From: Cystobasidiopsis lactophilus
Taxonomy: Eukaryota > Basidiomycota > Agaricostilbomycetes > Agaricostilbales > Chionosphaeraceae
Direction of reading: 5' to 3'
NCBI GenBank assembly: GCA_001599975.1
Contig: BCIO01000002.1
Location: 372,001 to 436,000 of the forward strand
DNA: 64,000 nt
Shown here: in pieces, positions 44,901-56,350 of the stretch
Layout: each line of letters begins with the position of its first letter
Numbering within the stretch: position 1 is the stretch's first letter
The notes under the pieces: generated by a model
The model's input: the letters and a program-made list of their open reading frames with translations, nothing else
Told to the model about the DNA's origin: nothing
Databases searched by the model: none
Program-made: the position numbers and the translations under genes

Positions 44901-46480
44901 GAGGAGGATGCCTTGGGCCAGGGTGAAGACTTGATCACGCCGGGCGCCGTCGTGTTGCTTCGAGGCGCTAGCTCCCAACTCTCAATTCTTTCCTTTTGTA
45001 ATAGTCGCGTTAGCTTTTGAAACAATCTTATCTAGCGTGTCATATATATATAAAATCACTTTGGTTGCCCGAGAGCGGCTTTCGGATGAGCGTTTGAGGC
45101 TCGACGAATGTTGGCAGGCTGAGGGGACTTCTCGCTCGACCCCACTTGATGTGGGCCTTCTGAGCCGCCCGTTTAGCTTTTCGTGCAATGAAAGTTGAGT
45201 GTTGGACACCTTGGGAGGCAGAAGTCTGGATTGGTGGCCCGCCCTCTCCAACCTGGGCCCAGCGCCTTTTGCCACCGCTCCACCAGTTCAGCTCTACGAG
45301 ATGGCCTGGTTGCTTGGTTCCCTTTCAGCCTGAGTCGCTTCTAGTACTCGTCAACAAGCGCTACAGTGCTCCACCGCTCCCACGGCTTCCTCCCTGCGCT
45401 CAGCACCGACTTTGTCGAGGCCTAGCCTGTCGCCCGTTTTGGAAGGCAACAGCTTGACCTAAATGCCTTTCACCCTGCTCGGTCTCTTTTCTATTCAACT
45501 GTTTGTCTCTGTGGATCGGCTGTCGGAGCTGCTCCGCTACCACACCAAAAGAGAGCGGCATGCTCCGGACCGAGTGTCTTGTCAACGCCGCCTAACTCGA
45601 TCCAGCCTAAGACTTTGACCCATCTCAAGGTGCTCAGAGCTCTTAAGGATATCTTCAGCCGAAGACTCGGGCATTCTAGAGCTCGACCTCGACTGACTCT
45701 GGACTCTTCTGCCTGCCCAACTAAAGTCAAGAGCGCCTTGGCCGACAGCAGCAATCAAGTCTGCAGCGCAGTCTCCAATCATTCAATAACAGTATAGCGT
45801 GCTGTTTCTGCTTTATCGACTATGGCCGTGCTTCCTGGGTTCACGGGTTTGGTTCTTCGCCGGTGCTCGCAGTCCATTCTTAAGCCGGTGCGTCTCGTTT
45901 GCGCAATCTTTCGCACACACCGGCTTACAAGATAGCAGTTACATTTACTTCACCATGTCTCGTCGCCTGGCTGGCAGGTGGATACCTTCTCGATGGCGGC
46001 AAGATCGTGGTCCGTTCAGCAACGACAATCTGCTCGTGGCCCTCCGTCATCCAGCTCGCCCTCGTACAGCCTCTTCAAGACGGAGATCTTGGGCCTACAA
46101 AGCACGCCGCCAACCTCCAACTGCAAATCTTACAGCTGACCGACTGGCATAGCCACTCAGTTCTCGATGCGTGAAGCTCGTCATTTTCCGACACACGACT
46201 ATGATCAGTAATGTTCCAACCTTCTTCATTGTTATATCACCATGTCGTGGTGCTAATCGACCAGCTGATGGCAGTTCTACTACTTGGATTCGCTTGCTAT
46301 GCACCAATTCGTAAGTCTTGGCTTTCAAAGTTCGGCGCAGCGCTCATGATTCCAGTCTGATGTTGGTCTGACAGATCTCAGCATGGCCAGAGGACGCCTC
46401 TAACGAGTTGTCGCCTCGGGTTCGCCACCGTCGCTTAGCTAAAGGGGAGGGGTCTGGGAACTTTTTGGGCGCCTAAACCC
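44901..46480. other. Long intergenic region, no supported gene
   Basis: About 1.6 kb with only short frames. One + strand frame at about 45900-46170 has hydrophobic patches (CLVAWLAGGYLLDGG), but no start, splice context or family match supports it. An A/T-rich run TCATATATATAAAATC is at about 45040-45056. I could not place a gene here. Confidence 0.4.
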
Positions 46481-46489
46481 TTTTTCTTC

Positions 46490-46557
46490 CTCCAACCCCC
46501 TCGTCTCAAACGCCTCTCTCTCTCTCTTCTCCTCTCTCTCCTCTCCTCTCCACCATC
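46490..46557 (+). promoter_or_regulatory. Pyrimidine-rich tract
   Basis: A run made almost only of C and T on the + strand, including TCTCTCTCTCTTCTCCTCTC at about 46516-46535, ends in CACCATCATCACC. Such CT tracts are common just upstream of transcription starts in filamentous and basidiomycete fungi. It lies about 560 bp before the ATG at 47122 and could mark the promoter or leader of that gene. No TATA box is close by on the same strand. Confidence 0.35.
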
Positions 46558-47121
46558 ATCACCGCCCAGGGTATCTGTTTTTTACGCGTGGCTTTGCTAG
46601 CCCAATTGCACATGATGTCCGTTTCTCTGGCGGCCGGCTGTGGAGTGGTGCCCAGCCGCGCCTGCACATCATTCCTTTCACTTTGGGCAGCACAAACAGC
46701 GGCGAAGTAGTGGGAGACCGCCCTCCATGCCCGTGTTCATTGCTGCCCAACGCGGCGGCGGCCTGGATGCTTGACTGGGGCTTCCAACTGAAGAGACGGC
46801 GGCGAGGGGAGTTGGAGTTGGTTTATAGTGCGCATTTGAAGGCGGAGGGACGGCTTGGGATCTTGGGATGGAAGGACAATGTTTGGAGGGAGAAGGGACA
46901 GGGGTCACGGGCGCCGGCGCGTCCGCCATCGAGATTGCCAAGGGCGCGCTCGCTTGTTCGCCTTTCGCCAGCCTCAACCACAGCCATCGCTTCCCTACAG
47001 CCCAGCCAGGCGCCTCCAAGCCCAGTCAAAGGCACCACCAAGCTCAAGCAAGTGCGCAAGTCCCTGCCCCCTTGAGTGACAGCGTCGGTGCTCACCTTCT
47101 GGCTCTTGACTACAGACCAAC

Positions 47122-49017
47122 ATGGCTGAGAAGATGATCATTGTGGACGATCGCTGGACTCAGGCGAACCAGGCCGTTCAGTTCAACGACTCGGACGAGG
47201 AGAGCTCGCCAGGCAAAGAAGGCAGCGACAGCGGCGGAGGTGCGCTCTCTTCCTCGAAGTCCTCGTCCCAGCACGATGCTGACCATTGGGTCCGCGCGCA
47301 CAGACATGAAGCAGGGCAGATTGGCGGCTAGTGGAGACGCCCCTCAGCCCGAGCCCGAGACGTTCGTTGAAGTCGAGCGCGGCCGTGCGTTTCCTCCCTC
47401 CCTTTCAAGAGACAGCTCGAGCATACCGAGCTCAATGGCCCCTTGCACACAGCAGCGACGCCTACCTCGTCGCCCTCCGAAGGATCCAACACCTCCAACA
47501 GCGGCCACCAGCCTCGAGGAGTCGATCAACTCGGTGCGTTTTCTTGTTTCTTGACTGATCCACCTTGGGACGGTCGCTGACATGCTGCTCTCGAAACAGC
47601 CCCGGTCGCCCCCGAAGGCTATGTCGCTCCGCAATACGACTCAGATTTCAACTTGATTGGTGAAGGTGCGCGAGTCTTGCTTTCAAACAAGCTCGCGCTC
47701 GAAGTCTGATCTTCCAGCTGCAACCGGACAGGGTTTGCCTCGGATGCTACGGGTGGCGACACCTCCGCCGAGCTGTCTGACCAGTTTGCCAACACGAGCT
47801 TGGAAGATGAGGTCGCCTCCAAGGACGGCGGAGACCCCAAAGGCAAAAAGAAGGGTGCGCTCTCATTCTGACCTTTGCTCATTCTCGAGTGAAGCTCATT
47901 CTCGAGGGCCCTTTCACAGCTCTCGATGTCGACGTGGCCGAGCCTGCCTCCAATGTCGACGATCAAGCCGCTAGCCCCAACAAGCGCAAGCGCGAAGGTG
48001 CGTCCTCACTCGTCCTCCTTCCCCGTCCCTGATTGAGAAGCCTTATTTGCATCACAGAGTCTCTCTCGCCCACCGCTGTTGCCCGCATCGGCCCGGCCAA
48101 GATCGATGTCGGCCCTCACCAGCCGAATGGTGGGTCCGAGGGTCTAAGGAGACTTTCCCCTTACTGATGTAGCTCTACTGAGGCCAGTTGACATCAAAGT
48201 CCACCCGCACAAAAAGACCTTCACCGACATCAAGTCCGAGCCCAAGGAGGCCAAAGGTGCGATTGAATCCCGACTTTCGCGCATGGTGACTGCTGATCGC
48301 TGATGTCAACAATAGAAGCGGTCGATGACACCTCGGATTCTACCGACAGCGAGGACGACTCAAAGTCGAGATCGTCCGACGACTGGCCCTCGTTTTCCCC
48401 GTCGCCGCCCCGCGCCCCCTCGCCCGTGCCGGAGGTCTTGCTGCCTCGCACCGCTCGCTGGCCCATCGCCGACCTCAACGCGCTTGTCCGCTCCTTGCAG
48501 GAGCTCGCCACAAACAACGATCACTACACCGCCGCCATGTTGTACGGTGTGGCTTTTCCCAAAAGCAAGCCATACTCGATCGAGGACACCATGCGTCAAA
48601 TTCTCTTGCTCTACGAGCAGCGCCCCGAGGTCTTCGACAACCTGGGCTCTGATCTGTGGAACCCTCGACTGGACGCAATGCTGTTCGTCGAGGTACTCGA
48701 CAAGTACAACGGCGTTGGCAGTTTGGTCAACTGGGCGCAGGTCGCTCAGACCTTGGACATCAAGGGCGTCAGCACAATCGATCTGTTGGAAAGGTGGCAC
48801 GGTCATCTTGCTCTCGGTGAGCCTTGACTCCTGTCGTTGGGCTGCATCTGCTCATCACTGTCGCTCAGACTTTCCCAAGTTTGGTAAATTCAGCGCCCAC
48901 CAAAGGAACACCTTCACTTTCATGGAGGAGAAAGGTCAAGGCATTTACCTTATCGCGCATTGTATCCCCAACCGAAAGCAAAAGAATGTCATCAAGGACA
49001 GCAGGAGGCGCGGCTGA
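47122..49017 (+). CDS. Unknown acidic protein encoded by many small exons
   Basis: Not recognised. The ATG at 47122 gives MAEKMIIVDDRWTQANQAVQ, then acidic, Ser-rich sequence. Pieces from successive exons: APQPEPETFVEVERG, APVAPEGYVAPQYDSDFNLI, SDATGGDTSAELSDQFANTS, ALDVDVAEPASNVDDQ with NKRKRE, SLSPTAVARIGPAKIDVG, VDIKVHPHKKTFTDIKSEPK. A larger exon (48315-48817) follows, with an acidic start and then a folded-looking part (WPIADLNALVRSLQELATNN, YSIEDTMRQILLLYEQRPEV, DLWNPRLDAMLFVEVLDKYN). The last exon ends NVIKDSRRRG at a TGA at 49015-49017. Eight introns checked fall after the first base of a codon and most start GTGCG. The N-terminal half looks disordered, with nuclear-type Lys/Arg clusters. 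Exons 2-3 have alternative acceptors. Confidence 0.65.
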
Positions 49018-49499
49018 TTTGTGGGCATCCTTGCGCTGTACCCTATCCCAGGTCTCCTTTTTCTCTCTCTCGTGTCTTGCATGAATTTCGCTGCGAATGC
49101 CACAATTCGAGCCTCGAGGCACATTGCGGGCGACTGCTCCGTCTCTTGAGCTCAAGGGTTTTTCACTTCGCCTTTGTTTCTCAGCCATTTGGCACGATTT
49201 GATCTCAGAAAAGATTTCAAACAGGGTTTGGATGCTTGCTTGAGAGGTTTTCTTGTGTTATCGAGCCGCTACCTTCAACTTGCAAGTTTCCGCTCGGAGT
49301 GGGTTGCAACGATTTTCGAAGAATGCTGCAGGATTTATGCGCTTGTCTCTGCCCGATCGCGTGATTGTCGAGTCTCATTGCCTTTGTGATTCGTGTCATG
49401 GACGCCGAGGCTGTGGCGCGGCACACTTGCACCTGAAAACCTCAATTTTTATGATGCAGCCGTTAGCCAGCTTCAGTTTGCAGGCGCAACTAGAGTGAA
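49018..49499. other. Spacer, no gene seen
   Basis: About 0.48 kb after the stop of the multi-exon gene, probably its 3' untranslated region. Frames are short with no recognisable content. Confidence 0.4.
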
Positions 49500-50105
49500 C
49501 TTTGTTTTGTCATTCTTTGCTGGATCAATAACGTAGGTGTAATTTCGTCACAACGCACCAAATGGACCGCGGGCACCAGGGAGTACTCGCAGCCGCGCTC
49601 TTTGAGCTGGCTCGGGCAAGGCTGGACTGATCGTGCCCGCGACGGAGCTGGGGCCTATTTCCAAATCCACCTTTGGAAAGTCCAGAGTTCTACGGAACCT
49701 CTCTGTTATCGTCCTTCCTCAGCTCGCTTCTTTTCCGCTCCTTCATGTGCCATCTCGACCTCCCTTCCTCTTTTTTTTTTGCTCCCATCGACCGTTAAGG
49801 CCTACCTTTGCACTGGCTGTATTTACACTTCCATTCAAAACAAGTCTCGCACATTCCTTTGATTTTGGCGCCTGCCTCCAGCAAGGGAACTCGGCGTCTC
49901 CAATTTTTGCCACACAGCCTGCAGAAAGTTCTTCCCTCCATTTGCCGCTTTTTGCACTCGATATCAGGTTTACAGCGTCCGAGAGTCAAACGACTATCAA
50001 TCATCGCTCAATACAAGGCTCGAGTATGAGGTGGCACCTTTCGATGCGGTCTTCGCCTATTCGGTTTGACCTTTGAGATCAGATCAAGTGCCTCTCTATG
50101 CCTAA
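49500..50105. repeat. Dispersed repeat, copy B
   Basis: Same-orientation counterpart of 44296-44900, including CCGCGCTCTTTGAGC near 49592, a T-rich run ending TTTTTTTGCTCCCATCGACC near 49785, and ATATCAGGTTTACAGC near 49960. A + strand frame of about 147 codons crosses it (49633-50076), but the equivalent frame is not open in copy A, so it is probably not a conserved protein. The two copies flank the 47.1-49.0 kb gene at about 2.2 and 0.5 kb. Confidence 0.6.
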
Positions 50106-50112
50106 CAAAAGA

Positions 50113-51560
50113 TCAGAGTGCGTCGTTGTAAGCCTTCCTGAACCACTGGCATTGGATCGCCACTGACATTGTAGAGATAGCGCCCTTCGAAACTGGGTTT
50201 GCCTCACAGAAGAAGCGGGCCAGCTTCATTCGTAATGCATGTAGATGTGGGTGAGGCAATCTCGTGTCTACAAATGATTGATAGGAGTCTGAAGGAGAAG
50301 TCCCCCGCAAGCTTCCACTAGGTGAGTGCGCGTCTCTGACTTTCAGTTCCGGCCTTCATCTCATCGCCTCATCACATCGTAGGTGGTGTGTTTACAAATA
50401 ACTTTTGGAGTCTTTTGGTTGACTTGGCTTCATCGACTACGTGGACTTGTATTTCAGAGGCAACCGCCCTCGTCCGACAGCATCCCACCCAATGTTGCCC
50501 TCTTGCACTTGTAGATCCGAGAACACCAATGAAAGATATCACACATATTGTCCATTTTAAGCTGAGTCATCGCCTGCCGCTAGCTCGACCTCTGTTCCCC
50601 GTCATAGCTTGGGAGGCCTTGCGAGCGAGAGCTTCAGGAATGCCTTCTTGGAATGCCATGAGACCAACCTCGCGGTCACTTTCAGAGGTGATCACAGAGC
50701 TGTGGGCTCGCCCGATGAGACGAACAAAGCGGGGTGGCTGATCTTGTGGTTGACGTCCAACTTGCCATGCATCAAGTCTCCCTCTGGAGCGAAGTCGACT
50801 TGCCCATGAACCGTCCCAGGCTTCCTTCTAGATCCCATGAGAGTAGAGCTGCGTTCTAGGCTCGAGCACTGGCCAAAGTAGAGGCACCGTCCATTTGGCG
50901 CAAGAGTCGAAACCGGGGGTTTCACGAAAGCAATGCCGAACCATGCGTTGAACCACTGTGGTACGCTCAAGTCAGACTGGGAAGTGCATTGTTGAATGGA
51001 GAGGGTTACCTGGACACCGTGCAATCCAAGGATTTGCCCAATGAGGTAGAATTAGACGAAGCTGTACATGATCCCGATTCAGCCTTGCTTCACATGCACG
51101 ACAGTGATGAGTATCGACCCACTTAATACTGACTGCGACCTCCAACCAGACAAAGGCAGGTGATTCGGTCTTGAGCGTGATATCAACCTGTGGCGTGGTC
51201 GATCAAATCAACTGTGTGGAAGCCAGAGCTGGAGTGTCAGGTCGACTCACTGCACTTGTTGATGTGTCTTGCCATGCTCTGAGAACTGCGCTAGCCGTCG
51301 ACTTTAAGCCAACCTTGCCTGCGCTAAAGTGAGAGGTCCGGCACAAACGCATTGTTCGAAGACTGGGGCCAGCCCCCCCGCTTCAGCTGTATCCCATGAT
51401 TTGCAATGTAGCAAAACCAACTCACTTTAGCAATCAAAGAACCTTGAACACTTGAGAGGCTCGATGGTCCCACTCCTGCAAAGCGAGAGTTGAGCGCTAG
51501 CCTCTTCGGCCCGAACCACAAAGTCCTCACCCACTCATCAAGCACTGCTCATCCAATGAG
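50113..51560 (-). other. Gene-like debris, possibly a decayed glycoside hydrolase
   Basis: Several - strand pieces look coding but I could not join them into one model. At about 51300-51140, AGKVGLKSTASAVLRAW leads across a GTGAGT...ACAG intron into VDITLKTESPAFVWLEV, reminiscent of the C-terminal beta-sandwich of fungal GH2 beta-mannosidases (PFVWLEV). At about 51024-50700, QWFNAWFGIAFVKPP and GQVDFAPEGDLMHGKLDVNH read like protein but match no family I know. At 50310-50113 a short frame ends QCQWFRKAYNDAL. No GH2 catalytic region was found upstream. Either the gene is decayed, or there are two small unknown genes. Confidence 0.25.
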
Positions 51561-52980
51561 CACTATCCAAGCCCAGTGCAAAGCCACAAATGAAGCCTCG
51601 GAGACTTTTCAAAGCGCGCCACCCAGCAACAAACACCTTGTCGCCTTGCCGCTCGACCTCGTCAGAGTCCTGAAGCAATCAAAACCTTGGCTTTCGTAGG
51701 TGCGCATCACTGGGCGTCCGAGAGACACGCGCGCAGCGCAAGCCACAAGTCCATCTCGGCTTGGAGCTGCTGGCCAAAAAAAGCGGGAGCAGAGCCCAAG
51801 GCAAGAAGAGCCACAACCAAAGAGACATTCTGAGCCTTTCGGTAGAACGCGACTGCTAGATGCAAAGCCAGCCAAACAAAAAGGCCAAGCAGAGAAGCGC
51901 GCCAGCTTGGTGCCACACAAAAGAAATCGATGATGGCCCGCCGCCGCCTTCGCACAGACCTCCTTTGGCCTTTGGGATCAGCTGAGGGGATGAATTGGCC
52001 TCACTTTTGCAATCCGCCCAAGACTGAACTGGCCAGCAAGCTTTTCGTGGTTTCTGTTGCTGGATGCGCTGCTGCTCTGAGAGCGGTGTCGAAGCGAGGA
52101 CGAGCCGGTCTCACCGTCGAGCTCCTCCGTCTCTCTCTCTGCTGGACACGCTCAGACGCGCGAAGGCCAGCCATTAGGTATCGGCCATTGAACAAGGTGT
52201 CGAAAGAACAAGGTGCTGAGCAGCGCTTCACAAAACGAAGGCCACGAGACGCTTCCCTGCCTTCTCGCCTTTGTTCTGCGCTTCTTGGGGTCCTCGCCGC
52301 TCGCTCTTGTCCGTCTCCCACCATCCACTTCTGCAAGCTTGGCTCTGGTCTCTCCGCCTTAACCCGGGGTTGCTGCACTGAACACTCTGGTCGCTGTGTG
52401 AAGCCGCATCTTGAAACTCGCTCCGCTGCGACGAGAAGTTTCGAGCGCAGGTGAGATGGCTGACGAATGCCTCTCGACCTCCTAGGCCGCGCTAGTTCCT
52501 GACACTTGAGCGTTGCACACAGACGACCAAGCCCGGCTGCCTCTGCTCCTTGGCCTGCCGCCTACTAAAAAGTGAGCGCTCGCCGCCACCAAATCGGTTT
52601 GACAGGTCGCTGAGCTCACCACTTCCACTTTGCGCGCGGCAGGCAACAACAACAACGTCTTCGACTTCTTCCCTCTCCTCTCCACTGGTGTGTGTGTTAC
52701 TCTGGCCCTGTGCAAACTAAATCTGTGAGTGGCGCCGCGCTCGAGTCAAGTTTGCCGGAACCCAAGAGCTGACAGCTGGCCAGGCCGTTTTTACGATCTT
52801 CAAGTGTTGTCGACGACCTCCATTAACGAACCTCGCGACGACCCGAACCTGCTTTTTGGGGTATTTTGAATCACTTTTTGGGAACCTTTTGAATACGTGA
52901 GTGCGCCACCGCTCGTTGCCCGAGTCACCGTTTGGCCTCGGAGACTGAGCGGCCCAATTGACGCCACAGGAACGCGAACT
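51561..52980. other. Intergenic region and 5' leader of the CCCH gene
   Basis: About 1.4 kb. The right end contains a probable leader intron at 52897-52969 (GTGAGT...GCCACAG), ending 11 bases before the ATG at 52981. The left part has a - strand frame of about 80 residues with hydrophobic stretches (ASLLGLFVWLALHLAVAF, 51955-51707) that I could not tie to a gene model. Several short frames elsewhere have no content. Confidence 0.4.
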
Positions 52981-55900
52981 ATGCAGAAATCCCACTCGTT
53001 CGCCAACCTGGCCGCCCAAGCGAAGCGGGGACCAGGCTCGAGCGAGTCCGAATCCGGCGACGGCCTCGAATCCGGTGCGACCTCGCCCAACACCGTGTAC
53101 ACCTCGCCGGACCACGATGACCTTCGCCGCAAGTCTCTGCAAGACCCCTTGCCCCTTCCTCCTCCACACTGGGTCCAGCACCATCACGGCGCCGAGGAGG
53201 ACGACCTGGAAGGTGGCGGTGCCGAGGAGCTCGGTGGTGGCGCTTTACGTCTTCGAACCGACTCCATCTCCTCCGAAGACTCCTCTTCCAACGGCGACGG
53301 CGAGCGCATCCTCCTCCCTCGCTCCACCCAGACCTTCAAACCCTCCCCCCACGCCCAAGAGTTCAAGCCCTTGCCCGCGCCGAGCACCACCGGCAGCTCC
53401 AGCTCCAACTCGGACCACCACCAGCAAGGCCAAGAGGGCGGTGGCAGCACACCCGGATTGATCGACTTTGACTCGCCCGACTCGCCCGCTTTGCCGCACA
53501 CGCCGGACCTCAAACCGCTGGGCCTGCTGTTCGAGCCGCACACCGCCTACCCCCAGTCCGAGTCGGCCTCCTCTCCCACCGCTTCCGAGCTCAACGGCGG
53601 CACCCTCCAAGGTGGCACCTACACCGCCCGGGGCGAGCGCTTCGATATTGCCGACGACATCCTCAAGCTCCAGATCTCGCCCTTGCAGCCCAGCCTGCCC
53701 TCCCCTTCGGTCCCTTACCCCAGGCCCAGCTCGCCCGGCCAGTCCCCTACGGCCTCCAACAAGCTCAACTACGCCGCTCGACCTTGGAGCCCGTCGCCTT
53801 TGCGTCACGAGCAGCGACCTTTGTCCGCCGCTACCGCCTCCACCGTCACCCCCGGCCCCAACCTGCCCCGCCACCGCCCAGAGGACTTCATCACGCCTAG
53901 CCACCACCATCCTCAGGCTTGGCAGCAGCACGGGCAGCAGCCTCGCAGCCCCAGCGGCTCGTCCGAGGGCGAGTTGGCCAGGCAGCGATTGGCCAGCTTG
54001 GAGCCTGGCGAGCCCAATGACTCGTTCCCCTTGGCCGCTTTCGCGCACTGGCAGCAGCAAAATACCTCGCCATCCTGGTCCGCTGTCCCGCTCGCCCCCG
54101 AGCACGGCCTTGGCGCTGCTCATCAAGCTCGCGGTGGCGGACGACATCAAAGGCAGGGCTCGACCGACTCGGCTTCGTCCAGGGCTTCCAGCGTCGGCGT
54201 GTTTGACCTCCAGCCTGGTATGCCTTACCACAACCCCAACACCACAGCCGCCACCGCGTCCTTGCGCCAGTCCGCCATCCAGACCGTCTCCCGCCGATCC
54301 CACCACGGCCACAACTCAGGCCCAGGATCGGGCGCCAGCTCCCAAGCCCAGAACTCGCCCGAGCCGCCCCTCACGGCTTTGCCGCCCTCTCCGACTTCGC
54401 TGCACTACCAGCAACAGCCGCTGTATGGCGGTGACCGAAATGCCGGCAACGGAGGTGGTGGCTACTCGGCGCCGGCGATGGAAAGGCACTACTCCCGCCC
54501 CATGCAGCAGCACCCCCACCAGGGCGGCAACAACAGCTCCCAGCGGGTGCTCACCGCTTCGGACTACGGCTTGATCCCCGGCCCCAACGCGCTCTTGCCG
54601 GGCGCTCGCTTGCATCAACCCCAACCCCAAGCTCCTCCCCCTCCGCCTCCTCAGCAGCAACAGCAGGTGGACCCATTGACCTCGCTCTACCAATTGTCGC
54701 TTGGCCAGTTGGCTACAAACCCCTTGTTCGCTGAGAACCTCCTCCGGCTCGCCGCTCAAGCCTCTCTTGCCACCCACGCCCAGCAGCAGCAAGGCAACTC
54801 GCCTTTGCCACCCATTGCTGGCCCCAACCAGGGCGGCCCGAGCGCCAATAATCGCAAGCTGGCTTTGTATAAGTGAGCGGCCTTTGCCACTTTAGATTGA
54901 TTTGGCTTGGTGCTGAGAATCTTCGAATTGCAGGACGGAATTGTGTCGATCGTGGCAAGAGAAAGGATCCTGTAGATACTCGGTGAGTCCTCTGACCTGT
55001 TTGTCGGAACCGGCGCAATCGCTGACCCACATCGCGGGGTGCACAGACCAAATGTCAATTCGCCCACGGACCTGAGGAGTTGCGAACTGTCAATAGGCAC
55101 CCCAAATACAAGACCGAAGGTGTGTGTCTGCGTTTGGGTATTGCTGTGGGAGGATGTGGTGCTCAAGTCAAGCACCCGGCCACAGTCTGCCGCACTTTCT
55201 GGCGCAATGGCGAATGCGTACGTTCCTTAGGCCTCCCAATCCTCAGGAAAAGCGGACTGATGTCGCCGGCAGCCATATGGAATCCGCTGCTGCTTCATCC
55301 ACACTTCGGTGGTGCGTTCTTTTCGGTCCGGTTCAAACTTCGTGCTCAATGTCATTTACATTCACACAGCCCGGCAACCTGGCCATCTCCACCACGCCGG
55401 CCTACGATATCACGCTCGGCCCCGACCGCGGCAGGTTGGACACCAACGAGCCCACCTCGCGCCTTCGCCAGCGCCTGGGCAGCAACAAGCCCGAGCTCGG
55501 CGACCCAAACAAGACGAACTTTGGCCCCTCGGTGCAGTCCTACATGAGTGCCGGAGGCCAAGGCAGCCCGTACGCCTCGACCGCCCTCAACTCGTCCACC
55601 AACTCGCCGGATGGCCACTCCCGCTCCTCGAGCGCCAACAGCCAGCATTCGGCCCCCTTCCTCGATGCCGCCGCCAACCGCCGCTACGGCTCCTCCTCCT
55701 CCATGCACGCCGCTCCCCATCAGCACCAGCAGGACGAAGGCGGCCACCACCCGTTGCACAACATGCACAACTCGGGCCTCAAGATTGACCTCTCCCTCAG
55801 CCAGTCTTGGAACAAGCCGCAGCAGCAGCCCAGCGCCAACGACCCTTGGGCTAGCGCGACCACCCCTCTGTCTAGCGGCGCTCCTCCCTCTAGCCACACC

Positions 55901-56350
55901 CACTCGCTCGACGAGTTTGGCACAAGCTGGGCCGACCGCAAGAACGCGTTGCGCTTCAGCTCCCGCCACTCGTCGAGCACCAACAACGTCAACGGCCACG
56001 ACGGCCTGTCCCCTTACACCCCCTCGTCGGCCCAGCCCATCGACGCCTCCCCTTACTCGTCGACCAGCACCTCGTCGGCTTCGCCCTCCAAGTTTTTCAG
56101 CCCCACCACCCTCACCTCGCCCTGGACGCCCCTAACGCCAGCCGAGATGATGGGCAACGGCAACGCCTCTCCCAGTGTTATTGCCTCCCCCATGTCCAAA
56201 TTCCAACCGGCTCCGATCGGCAGACCAGCCGGCGCCGACTCCTCCCCTCCCAGGTCGCAGGACGGAGGCTTGCGCTCCCAAGCCAACTACCTCCGCAGCC
56301 TGGTCGAGGATGAGGACGACGTCACGCTGACGCCTGGTCCTCGAGCCTAA
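52981..56350 (+). CDS. Tristetraprolin-type tandem CCCH zinc-finger protein (Zfs1/Cth-like)
   Basis: Predicted AU-rich-element mRNA-binding, decay-promoting protein. The ATG at 52981 (MQKSHSFANLAAQAKRGPGS) follows a leader intron. Exon 1 (to 54872) is a roughly 630-residue Ser/Pro/Gln/His-rich disordered arm with poly-Pro and poly-Gln (PPPPPPQQQQQ). The tandem zinc finger is built from exons 54934-54982, 55047-55119, 55186-55217 and 55273-55311. Finger 1 is YKTELCRSWQEKGSCRYSTK then CQFAH; finger 2 is YKTEVCRTFWRNGECPYGIR then CCFIH. Both fit C-x8-C-x5-C-x3-H, preceded by the family lead-in YKTE(L/V)CR. The last exon (55370-56350) is another disordered Ser-rich arm, ending DDVTLTPGPRA. About 1020 residues, larger than most family members. 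Four introns interrupt the region around the two fingers. Confidence 0.9.

Noticed and set aside
46678-46929. A - strand frame starting MADAPAPVTPVPSPSKHCPS and ending in CLCCPK
   Set aside because: Protein-like start but only about 83 residues, no splice context or partner exon, and it lies in the likely promoter/leader of the + strand gene at 47122.
51707-51955. A - strand frame of about 80 residues with two hydrophobic stretches
   Set aside because: Could suggest a small membrane protein, but no start, flanking exons or family match could be made convincing.
53245-54312. A 355-codon - strand frame
   Set aside because: Antisense shadow of the Ser/Pro-rich first exon of the CCCH zinc-finger gene.
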